Notes under the pieces: generated by a model | Told to the model about the DNA's origin: nothing | The model's input: the letters and a program-made list of their open reading frames with translations, nothing else | The model's database searches: none | Program-made: the position numbers and the translations under genes | Assembly (NCBI RefSeq): GCF_001039355.2 | Contig: NW_019776079.1 | Location: 1,519,894-1,583,893, forward strand | Reading direction: 5' to 3' | Source: Lingula anatina | Taxonomy: Eukaryota > Brachiopoda > Lingulata > Lingulida > Lingulidae | DNA: 64,000 bases | Shown: positions 1 to 11,500 of the stretch, in pieces | Position numbering within the stretch: position 1 is the first letter of the stretch | How the letters are laid out: every line of letters starts with the position of its first letter

Positions 1-462
1 TTGGAATATATCGGATATATTAAAATATATAAGATTACCAGAATATCATTACAATGTTTTAATTTTTTAATGAAAAATAAATGAAATTAGTACCAAGTGT
101 ATATAACATTGGTTGTATGTATATAAATGTTGATGAATAGATCTCCCTTACACCAATTTTTAGAGGTGATATTCAGATTGGTTACCTTGTGTGCTTTAGA
201 TAATATCAATATTCTTTGGCTTGTAAAGATTGAAATTCATTCTGGTGGCTTACTGAGGCGTAATCTAGGATTATGCAGTGGTATCAGAATTCAATGCAGA
301 AACCACTGATATTGATGGGCTGCTGGAGTTGGATAATGTTATTAAGTCTAATGTTCCCTTGCTGACGTGGCAGTAATAGGAGAAGAAACTGATGATTAAC
401 TAGAGACAAGAATTTTCATGTGAAGTTCCTTTTCTTGCGTCCTTTGTCTCTCTCTCTTTTTT

Positions 463-492
463 TATGTACAGACACAGATGTGTCTGTACATA
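463..492. repeat. Perfect 14-base inverted repeat (palindrome)
   Basis: The arms TATGTACAGACACA (463-476) and TGTGTCTGTACATA (479-492) are exact reverse complements separated by only two bases (GA). This could be a terminus of a small mobile element or a structured site. Nothing else in the intron explains it. Confidence 0.9.
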
Positions 493-511
493 TTGCCATC
501 ACCTGCGTCTG

Positions 512-569
512 TCGTCGCCGTCGTCGCCGATGGCGATGCCGATGCCGATGGCGATGCCGTCGCCGTGCA
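512..569. repeat. Imperfect GCC/GAT hexamer low-complexity tract
   Basis: Interspersed GTCGCC, GATGCC and GATGGC units form a GC-rich patch in an otherwise AT-rich intron. In one frame it reads as alternating Ala/Asp/Val, which is a by-product of the repeat. Confidence 0.7.
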
Positions 570-570
570 C

Positions 571-889
571 TTTCATTGTAAACACGATACGTGGAAGGCA
601 GTTTTAGTTTTTGGCTTAATATTTACAGAGCTGATAAATATTCATAAAACGCAGGTCAAGTTTGAAAATCAGCATGATCAGGCCATTATTGTAGAAGTTA
701 TGCTGTTTTTTCACTTTTCAGCATATATGAAACACTGTAAACACAATATAAGAAAAACAGATTGGCCGATTGTCATGAAACTCATAGGAGTGATCAATCC
801 TGCTAAAACGCAGGTTGAGTTCAAAAATCAGCATAATCGGGGCATTATTTTAGAAGTTATGCTGTTTTTTCACATTTCCTCAGATTCAA
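571..889. repeat. Two-copy diverged tandem repeat, unit about 159 bases
   Basis: The markers GTAAACAC (578 and 737) and AAAACGCAGG (646 and 805) recur at a spacing of 159. The second half of the unit, about 75 bases ending in TAGAAGTTATGCTGTTTTTT, is strongly conserved between copies, while the first half is much more diverged. A more decayed relative of the conserved half occurs at 1161-1226, offset by 356 rather than 318, so the array is irregular. Confidence 0.75.
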
Positions 890-1647
890 CTCTTAGGCAT
901 GTTAACAGTCTCATTATTGAACTAATAAGATACGTAAAAGTGTTTGTTTGACATTTCCTGCATCTTTACAACATTGTTAGTTGATTATGTAAAAATGATG
1001 GTAAACTTGTNAAATTGACGGTCATTATGCTGTTAACCATTATGTAATATGGCATCAGAATAGAAGAAAACACAATTTTGGGTGCTGCTGCCATGATGAC
1101 CATTATGGGAAAACCATGTTACTTATGATTGCCAAACTTTCAAAAAAGAAATACAGGACTAAAATGCAGCCTGAGTTGGAAAAGCAGTCTAATTGGCTTC
1201 TTTTTCTGGAAGTTATACATTTTCAAAGTGTGAACTTGTTACACATTTTACTTACATTGGTATTACCTGTTGAGCATAATTAAAATTTGATGTTGAATTT
1301 GCAGTTTAACATAATGTTCTTTTGCATCAGAATTGACAGTAGCCTATTTAGTGCATAGTTATTTCCTGTTTTTTGTCTGTACATTTGACAGCTTTGCTGC
1401 CTTGTTTTTTTTTATCTTTCAAATAATTTCATCCAGGGAATAAAGGACATTCTAGAATCTGTTTGATATCTCCATTAGGTGCATTGAGTAAACATAAGAG
1501 TAGTCCACGCTGTATTTTCTGTAATCAAGATTAATAGACAATAGGAGAGAGGTAAATGTACATCATATCCTCCGAGGATTAAAGAACCAAGCTTGGCATC
1601 ACCTTGTTTAAAGTCTGGGATTGATTTGGTGGGTTTTTTTCCTGCAG

Positions 1648-2510
1648 CTTCCAAAGAAGGCCCCTGGGCCAGTGCTAGAAGATGAAAATGCCCAGGATCC
1701 CTGGGACTGTTCTCTGAGGTGAGTGCTTTAACTGTCTGAACCTGGGAGACTCTGCATGCAGAAATTGTTTTTGATGTGCTGCAATTGTTCAGACGTTTAT
1801 GAACATTGCAGGATTTAATGGAGCATTGTTATGTTGCCTTTAATCTATACGGCATAATTCTGATGTTTTATTTTTTTTCTCGTTAATCCGGATTGAATAA
1901 ATCACAGTTTTGTTATTGATGTCTTTACTACCATGAGGCTCTTCTCTCCTGTGCACATGTTTGGAGCTGAAAAAAATTGATTTTCTCTCCCTTGATGTTT
2001 TTTATTTAGCCCATGGACAGACAGTTTTGAAGAGGCAAAAACAAACCAGTATTGTGCAGAAATACAAGATGTGGTTGCAGAGAGATATAATGGTTTACAT
2101 GTGAGTTACTAAAAACCTGTTTTAGTGGTTTCCATTGATGTGTGTTGTTAGTAACAAAGCTTTTAGGCAGAAGATGCATCATTCTGTGAAAAAAAAAATA
2201 AATAAATAAAAAATAAAAAATAAAAAAAAAACACGTCCAAAGACATTAAACAATAATTATCCAGCACCTGCCAAATGAGTGGTAATCAAATTGTGATGAT
2301 ATCAGCATGTTCCCTTTTGCTCAGTTTCATTATTGTAAAAAAGATATTAAAGGTGAATTTTACATAGAGATGAACAGATATTTTAAATAGGGGATTCTCT
2401 GTTCATCTGGTTTTTCCACTTTTCAGAATGGTCCTTTGGAGGAATCTGCCCCTTTTAAGCAGCTGCTGGGTCAGCTGTACACTGTGGCCCAGGTGGCACA
2501 CAACAGAAAG
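1648..2510 (+). CDS. KMT2E: KMT2E exons 1-3 of the window: pre-SET linker
   Basis: Exons 1648-1718 (phase 0 in, phase 2 out), 2010-2100 and 2427-2510 (both ending in phase 0) encode window residues 1-82. The sequence runs from [20 protein letters not shown] through a mainly polar, probably helical stretch to VAHNRK, directly ahead of the SET fold. No zinc-binding cysteine pattern is present, so the PHD finger is not in these exons. The donors are GTGAGT, GTGAGT and GTAAGC, and the acceptors have good pyrimidine tracts. An additional upstream exon must supply the preceding frame. Confidence 0.88.
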
Positions 2511-5500
2511 GTAAGCACAAAATACTGAGAAATGTTAAAGAAATTTACTTGTACTGTGTATAGGGAATGTGTTACCCTGGATCAAAAATGTGGTGTCTCG
2601 AGGAGGCAGCTTTTGTGAGATAAAAAGCATTTTCCAACGCCTATCATTGGTGTTAACTGGGCTAAAAAAAACCCCGAAGTTTTACATAATTTTACCTATA
2701 TCATTGTTTCATGTTTGATGTCATAAAAATATTTTGGATATAATTTTGCTGTTTTGGCTTTCAGTATGATTAATAGGTTTTGTTTATATTTTGGATTATG
2801 GAAACAAACAATAGGCGTGATGTTAGGATTAACTTTTTCTCTTTGTGAACATTTTCAGTGTGCTCAATAAATTTAATAAAATTGCTGTTTCTGCAGAGGT
2901 AATGCCCTTAGCTGTAAATAGTTGGTGGTGGTCATTGGTTCCCAGGTAGATTATCTAGATATAACTGAAGTAAGTCAAGGAGTACAATGTGGGCCTTGAT
3001 TTGCATTTTATTACACTAGTTGCTTGTATTTTCCATTATTTTCATTGCAGGGTTTGAAATCTTCCCAGGACATAGCAGCAAATAAAGCCATTATGGAATT
3101 CCGAGGCATCTTCATGTTAAGGCAGCAATTTGATAAAGACGATACCTTCTTTAAAAGGTAAAGTTATTATGTTGGCATGACAATGCAGCAGGCATATTAT
3201 TATTGACATTGTAAATGCTAGGTATGAATTTGTTTGCATCATGTTCTTAGCCCACACTAGGGACTTGCAACTTGAATGAAAGCCTTGCGTGTCCTTATTT
3301 TGCTTGGTTTAATGCAAAGATATCTCTTGAGCTAGGCTATATATAAACCTAGTTAGGGAAGAACTTCACAGGCATTTAATGAGTCACTCTCTGATGTGGA
3401 TCCTTCCTTTGAGTAAAATGCATAGCTTTAGCTGTTGGCTGATAGCTGTACTCTGTTTTTCCAGGTTATACCCGTTTGTGTTGTTCTACCCTAAATTTGA
3501 AGGATTGGACATTTGTGTGGACGCAGGTGCTTGTGGGAATGATGCCCGCTTCGTGCGGAGGTCGTGCCACCCCAATACAGAAGTGCGCCACCTGGTGGAG
3601 AATGGAAAGCTTCATCTTTTCCTTTACTCTGTGACGCACATTGCCAAAGGCGCAGAAATCACAATTCCCTTTGATTACAATTACCAAGACTGGTAAGTGA
3701 AGGAACTGGCTTATCATCTAAGGGAGGAAAATGGTTGTAGATCTTCCCAACTTGGTGAAATTATAATAAGGAGGCTGTAAAATGTGTTGTCAGAAGTGAT
3801 TATTTAATCCATCACATAAGCAGAGATCAATACTGTGGGTTTTAATCCAGTTTTATGTAGGTGTCTTAATGAAGTGCTATTTGCACTGGCTATTTGTGGA
3901 GAAACTATTAAGTATTGAGTTCATGTAGACATAGTATATATTCACAGATTAACTGGTAACGAAAACTTAGAGTAATTATACAACTTCATTTATTTCTACC
4001 TTAATAGTTTGAATATTATCTTTTTAACAGGCAAGTTATTATTGGAGAATGTTGTTCGGATGTGTATTTGCTCATTTTCTTTGCAGTGATTATGCTGTTG
4101 AGTGTGCTTGCTGCCTGGACTCCCATCATTGTCAAGTTCTGGAAAGCAGGAAAGTGAAGAACAAAGTCAGGTAAGACTGGGATATGTTTCTTCGTATGTA
4201 AGATAAGAAATATATACCTCTTAATCTTGAGGATCATACACTGTTTCTTTGTCAAATTTTGCTGATATAAAGATGAAAATGTCATAAGTAATGCATGCCT
4301 TGTTTCTGTTATATACATGTGAAAATCACATCACTATTAAAAACTGTTTGTGTTAACATAGTATTCCCTTGTGTTCTACATGACTTGCAATTGGATCACT
4401 TGTTTTGTTTTAACAGTGCTGGAAAGAAGAATAAGAGGAACAACTCGTCCAAGGAAGAGTCCGGTGGTGGGTCAGGAGATGACCACAGTTGTGTAGATGT
4501 AGTCTCGGCACCAGAGAAGAAACACAAGGGGACATCTGATAGCAGAAATGGGGAGACGCACATGGATGAGGTTAGTATAGAGAATACACTCTCTGTAATA
4601 CATATGAAGCGAATTAGGATTGGGTTTGTGTGAATATGATGGTGTGATATGAGTGTTTTCTTAAGTGTAGTATCTTAATTTTTACAAAAAAAAAAAAAAA
4701 AATTCAATGGTCAGTTTAACTACTTTATAACAGAGTTGTTTAATCGATTCACCCATTATATCAGTTTGGTACAAATTTTGTTTATACCTCCTGGATAAAT
4801 ATTCAGATTTAAGCTTATGATTCAGGGGAAAATTGCAGTTGACATTTTATTGATTTCTAGTGTTTAGATTGAAAATAGGGTTAGGTTGAGTGATGTCGAC
4901 AGCATGTTGATATTTGAATACAAAATAATTCCAGTTTGTTGTTTCCTAGGATCACCCGGACTCCACAGACGATGTCAATGGGGACAGCAATGCGGGTGAG
5001 GGGCCTACAGAAGACTCTCGTGCTGCAGCCGCTGCTGAGGCTGAAAGACAGAAAAACATGGTACGTCAATACAATCTAATTTCACTTCCCAGAGTTTTCT
5101 ATTTCCTTATATGCCCAAGCTCACGTGTGTAAAAGTGATGGTTATGACCATAATCTTAAACCTCCTGTGTATTAATCTGCATGGAAAAACATAAGAACAA
5201 AAATGGCAATATTTGTTATTGAAACAGCAAAGATAGTTTGGTTGAGGTGAATAAATTGCATTCGTGTTGTAATTTAATTTAATTTTTGCAGTCTCGAGAG
5301 GAAAGAAAGATGGATGCCATCATGAAGGCTTTTGAGAAGCTAGCAAAGCGAGAAGAAAGGCGAAAAGAAGCCTTGGAGAGACTTGCCTTAAAGAAGCAGA
5401 AGCAAGAGACAGAAAAAAAAGAGGTAAAATGACTGATCTTTTCTTTTTTTTTTAATTACAATAACTTCATTTCTGTACACACGTTTAGAAAAAAATTTCA

Positions 5501-8500
5501 ATTGAGTTGGACCATTGTCATTTTGAATTGGGTGTCTTTTTAGCTTATACTGGAAGCGGGTATTATGTGTTCTTTGTACTTTTGTAGGAAAAGAGTGAAA
5601 AAAGTGAAGAGGACCAGCCAAAAGAAAAGCCCAAGCCTCCTCAAAAGTAAATTTGATAACTTTTTAAACAATTTTAGGATTGAAGGTGTCCAGTTTCTTT
5701 ACTCACAAAAAATTTATAATACTATTCTTGATATTTAAACATAGATCTTTATGAAAAATTTTGATGTCTTGACCCAATTAAACCACCTTTCGTGGCACTT
5801 AAGATGTCAACTTTCATTTATAATTTTCAACTTGTTCAACAAGTTTAAGTTTTGCTGATCAACAAGCGACTTGTGGGTGAATGGCCTTAACGTATTGGCA
5901 TTATTGTTATGTGTGAAGACTGACATTCTCCAGTCAGAAGTTGATTGAAGCATAATAGGTTTTAATATTCATATTACATGATTTTATTTTTATCACTGCA
6001 GGAAAAAGGGTAAACGTGGCAGTGCCACACCAGCACGGCGGCGGAGTCGTAACATCAGCGGGAACTCTCACTACTCGGACTCCGTACTGTCTCCTGATGA
6101 AGGCAGTAATCTCAGTATGCCAGGGACAGGGGTGGCGCCACCACAAGACGGGCCACAGTTGACACCAGCCGAAAGAGCCTTCCGCTTTCCAAAGACCAAA
6201 AAAGTAAGTGTGTGTGCTAGCAGTATGTGCTGATGGGTCAGAACTTCACCCTAGCATGATAAAGCTAGTGCCTGTTAAGTTTAGCTTAAAGATAAAACAC
6301 TTGGTCATAAGAAGGTTAATTGAGAAGTGGTTAGAGGAAAATAATCTGAATTTTTACTCCTGTTCAGGATTGATCTAAAATGAATATTTCAAGATTGATG
6401 GTTGGTGATGAAAATTATCCTCGAAGCAGAACTGATTAAAAAGGAAGTTTTCATTGTCATTTTGTAATTTGAGTAAACAAAGATGGGGGAAAAAACCCCT
6501 CCCAGTGCCAGAGGTGCAAGAGCATATAGCCAGGATTGTATTTCTTTGGGTTGGAGAGGGAAATAAAAACGCTTGCTGAAAATATGATAAGGGAGGCCAA
6601 ATGATTATTCTTTGGTTTCTGCTCTTGAAGCAAGTACAGTATGGCATTTCTCTCAGATGTAGTTTTAAGTGGTATACTAAGAGTTTTCTCATAAGAAAGG
6701 GTTGCATATTTTAATGTTCCGGTGAAAAATAATGACAGTCCATTTAACACAAACTGTATTTTTTTTTTCCTTCATCCTAGCATTTGATGAATGAGTGGTT
6801 GAACGAGAAGAGCCAGGACCTCCAGAGGCCGCTCAGTGTCAAGACGGAGCCTCTGGAGGTGACCACGGAGACTGCCGACTTTGTCATGTGTGTGCCCAGC
6901 CCCCATTCCATGTCCCTGAACCACCTACGCAGAGGGAGCTTCTCCTCCAGCCAAGGGAAATCCAACCTGGAAGCCAGCCTGGGCTCGGCCAAGAAGGTTT
7001 TTTTTTATTATTTTATTTATTTTTGTGTGTGTGTATGTTTGTGTGGGTGGTGATCATAGTGTGCAAATGTGGGATGCCCATTTGTGCTGATATTATGCCC
7101 GTTAATGCATGGATGAGATTTTTTCAGACTGTCCGTGGTTTTCCGACTTTTTTGGGAATGCAGGAAGTCTCATCTCGTCAAAGTCTCATGTTAATAGAAT
7201 CTTGTGGTATATTGTTTTATGTCTGGATATATGCCAGCTTTTCTGTCTAGTTACCATTTCCAACCCAAAATGATCATCAATTTAGTAGAAGCCTTCTCAG
7301 GTCAGAAGGTTTTCCAAAAAGTTTTTTTCATGGGCAATAGAAACTTGTTTTAGGTCAGGATTAATAGATATGTAGACACAACAGATAATTGTTTTCATTC
7401 ATCCAATACTTGCTGGCTAACAGTGTACAATAAACATATTTGTTAAGAAAATTTAAACATCAGAGTCCAATTAATGATCTGTTTTATTTGCAGCGTTGGC
7501 TTCGGCAGGCCATGTTTGAGAGTAACAACAGCATCAGCAGTGAGGGCGGCTCCCCCGTGCATGAAGGGACCAGCCCCAATCCTCATGCCAATATTCCAAG
7601 TCCAGGCTCTTCTCCACAACCAGGTAGGCAAACCAATACTTTCCCAGGGATATTTTTTGTGTCATATGCGGTATGTGTAATGTACAAGGAAAGCAACAGA
7701 GTTTAGTAAATGTACATGTATAAAATGATAACAGTACTATTTGATGTTTGGAATGAGCCCATTGCAAAAAAATTCTAGACTTGAGCCTAATGAAATAATT
7801 CTTTGGTGGCATATTTAGTTGAAAATTTGTACACACTAATTATGTTTTTAGCATCTCGGCACATTTTTATGAAGCACCTGCTTTTTATTATCACTTTCAA
7901 GATATACAATTAACGCACAGCTTCATTAATCAAGAAGTCGTTAATTCTCTTTCAATACAGGTATGGGTGTTAGTGGAAATGTACTTAAAAACAGGTACAT
8001 GCTATTTCGGATGCTGTGAATGTAATATGAATAATTTTTCTTGAAGGTGAAATTGTCCTTACTTAAAATTTCATCCCTTTTCATTAACCATGCAATCCTT
8101 GAAACCATTATTATTATCTGTTTGTTTCAGTGGATTTTGTGACACCATTAAAGAAGCGCCGCCTGGCCAGGGAGTCCATTTCCTCCGAGAGTGGCATCTT
8201 GCCCCCAACTCCGTCCACCCCCTCCACTGAGCCTATCCACATAGGAGCAGGAACAGTCGAGACTGTACCATCACAACCCACTGCAGTGACAGCAGGGTTA
8301 GACAGCAAAGACACTCCTGCAGCGGTCTCGGTTGAAAGAGTAAAGCCCTCAGCGACCGTTAATTTTGCTACTCCCGAAGTAGAGGCTAAAACCAGGAATG
8401 GGTTCAGGACGCAGTTTTCACCCATGACACCAGTGACACCTAGTGATAATTTGTTTGAAGTAAGTTTTTGGAGTTTGAAGGATTTTTTTGTTATTGGACA

Positions 8501-11500
8501 AAATGACTGTGCCAACATACTACTAGTATTGCTAGTTAAATACAAAGGCAATTTTTTCCCTTAGTGGAAGTCTATGAGTAACAGATGTTAATACTGTAGT
8601 AAGTGACATGATTATATCACTTTTTAAACAGAACTTTACTGTAAACATGTTTAAAATATTGCTACTTGAATAATTCCTTAAAATAAGATCTGTATAGATG
8701 TTATCCAGTGTAGCTTAATACATAGATCGTGACAGATTCAGTGAAGATATTTAATCATTTCTTCTTTCTTTATTTTAGAAGTTTAGCAGGCTGTCAGATG
8801 AAGGTCAAGGTGGAGACCTCAGGCACCAGGAGTCCACGGAGAGCGAACTTTCAGAATCCATATTAAACCGGCGGAAATCTGCGTTAGACCTGGAGTTCGA
8901 CAGTGAAAAGATCAGTGGGAACAAATTGGACACTGAAGGTGACAGTGAAATGGCCAGTAACACAGGCCCTGGGGCAAACCCTGGCTGTTCCAGTGAAAAT
9001 AGTGAACAGAATGAAAATGCCATGTATGAGAGACATAAAGAGGATGTGGAGATTACCTCAAGGACTTCAGTTGATTCTAAAAGACCTGATGATGTACTTA
9101 ATGATAACAGAGTGGAGGAATTCAGTGATAGTGACACTGCCATGCAGACAGATCAGGCTAGTAGCTCTGAGCTTATCACTGCAGGATTATCATCATCATC
9201 GTCGTCATCGTTATCGTCATCATATTTGAGTAGAAAACCAGAGCCAATGGAAGTGGTAACAGAGGCTGCCTCTTCGAATACTACAAATCAAAGACTGCCT
9301 GAAATGGACAGCCGTCTGTTACAGGACCAGGAAGGGAATAGAGCAGGAACCGCATCCATAGACTGTGAAAGGGAGTGTCTACCTGAGGGGGCAGAGCAGC
9401 AGGAGGCGGAGAGTTCACAGGTGCCCCCGGTGGAATGTTCAGATTCCGTACAAGAGAGGCTGGACGACAGCATGGAGGTGGACTCCAGCTCGCGGACAGT
9501 GGACATTGGGGAGAACAGCATGGATGAGGAAAAGAGTGTGAGCTCCAGTAACGTGGCCGAGTCCAGTTACAGGGCTGGCGGTGAACAGATAGACACTTCC
9601 TCCTCCTCCTCAGGCGTGGTTGACCGGAGCCGGGAGGACAACGTGGCCATAATCAGCACAACATCCAGCACAGATAAGTGCACCAGTGCCCAGGGAATGA
9701 GCGCTGCAGATGTCAGCTCGAGCATCACGGAGGCGGTGGACAGCGAGTACACCAGGTTCAGGTCGGACTCTGTGTCCAGTTCTGGTGACCAGTGCAGCAA
9801 AGAGTCGGTCAGTTCAACGTTCTCCCCCAAGAAACGTTTCTGCCAGTTGGCCAGCATGGAGTCCAGTGTGTCTGAGGGAGTGGGGAGCAGTGCATTGAAT
9901 GAGGCGCAGCCTTCCCTGCTGCCTGCCACAGTGGAGGCCACATCCAATTCAGTACAGGAGCCGATGACAGGCGGGCAAGTGCCAACGGAAAGTGGTGCAT
10001 TTTCTGTGGAGTCGTCTGTGTCCAGTTCCACCCTAAATACAATGGCATTACAGCAGCAACAGCAGCTGTCTTCACATTTTGGTGCTGTGGGCACGTCAGT
10101 GGTGCCAGGGATGTCAGTGGGTGTGGCCACAGTGTCAGCAACAGTGACCCCAGCTATGGGGACTCCAGGGGAAGTGAGCTCCACAAGTGGGTTGAATCCC
10201 ACAGCAGGGTCACCACCCACGGCACCGCCACCACCATCCAAGAAAAAGGTAACTTGGTTTCTTTGATAGAATTTTTATTTTGGTCCTTTTAAACAGCACT
10301 TACAGACATATTACTTTTTTTTTAATTATCTGATAAGTTAGTGCATTTTAAGATGTACAATTTGTAAGTGGTGTTTTTATGTGATTTCATTAAATAGGAA
10401 GTAGTTTTCAAAAGAAATATTGTTTAAATCACAGTAAATTTAACTGCTGAATTTTAATAAATTCCTCATTCTTCAATGAAAAATGTTCTTCCATTAAATG
10501 GTGCAGTTTAGTGTGTTTGATTGCCAATAGGTGTCACCACTTTCATCAAATAACCAATTAGTTCTCGTTTTCTCCCACCAGGTGTCTCTGTTGGAGTACA
10601 GAAAGCGGCGGAAGGACAAGGGCATTGACTCAGCTAGCAACAGTGCCAGTTCCACCCCAACCAAGACCCCCACCACCCCGGGGTTCCCCTCCACGTCCCC
10701 CAGGCTGACGGGGCCCGTCTCCTCACTCCCCTCCCTGCCTTTATTTGACAGTGGCATTCCAGCAAGAGAGGGGGAGAGACCAAATATAGGAAGTGAGTAC
10801 CTTGCATAAGCAACATAGGAAGATATGTATATCTTTAAAAAGATAATAAATATATATATATACATATATAAAGTTTGGGGTTGTTGTGTGGAACTTGTGC
10901 TGGTCATAACAGCAGGTGCAATCAGATAACTGTCCTTATCATTTCCTCTCTCTACAGTGAGGGGACTCTAATGGGGACTTGCTCCAATTGTTTCTATCAT
11001 AAGTAACATGTTTTGGTTTATATAATGGGTCAAGGTTTGTGGGGAAAGTCTTTTTTTTTCCTATTTGAGGATGATAAGATCAGTCACTGTAAACACCTGT
11101 CCACAGGGTTGTTTATCTTCTCTTTTGATGTGGGAAGAAAATAATGCATTGCTTGGCCTGCCTCCCTATCTCTCCATCTTCATCATTTCTACACCATATT
11201 AATCTTTCCAATGATTTCCAAGTCACTGTTAACCATATCGGACTGTTGCTCTACATTGTACCTAAAGAGGAAAAATCAGGATGTTTAAGTCAACCACACA
11301 TTGTAGTCAAGGTAGTCATTTCAACTGGAAGATTAAAAGGCACTCTTCTGAAAGATAAGAACAAATTGGTTGTAGCTTAATCCCATTTTATTTGCGAGGC
11401 GAATGCTTAATCATCACCTTAAAGCGCCTTTGTCTGAATACTCTGCCGCCTTTTTAGTATCAAATGCCTGGGTTTGTTCCTTGAGAATACACCTGTTATT

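Larger units (their letters stand above)
1..1647 (+). other. Intron of the KMT2E-type gene (5' part of window)
   Basis: No exon is convincing here. The stretch precedes the first well-supported exon at 1648, which is entered in phase 0, so at least one coding exon lies upstream of the window. It holds a 30-base palindrome (463-492), a GCCGAT-rich low-complexity patch (512-569), a diverged tandem repeat (571-889, with a further relative at 1161-1226) and a single undetermined base at 1011. The 157-residue open frame at 478-951 is produced by these repeats and does not resemble a protein I recognise. Confidence 0.7.

Noticed and set aside
279-370. Possible KMT2E exon coding VSEFNAETTDIDGLLELDNV after an AG at 278
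   Set aside because: The sequence looks protein-like, but there is no pyrimidine tract before the AG, the only donor (GTGGCA) is poor, and phase compatibility with the 1648 exon is not secured.
478-951. 157-codon open frame
   Set aside because: Explained by the GCCGAT tract and the 159-base tandem repeat; no splice or homology support.
9567-10241. 224-codon minus-strand frame
   Set aside because: Antisense shadow of the Ser-rich KMT2E exon, whose codon bias suppresses stops on the opposite strand.
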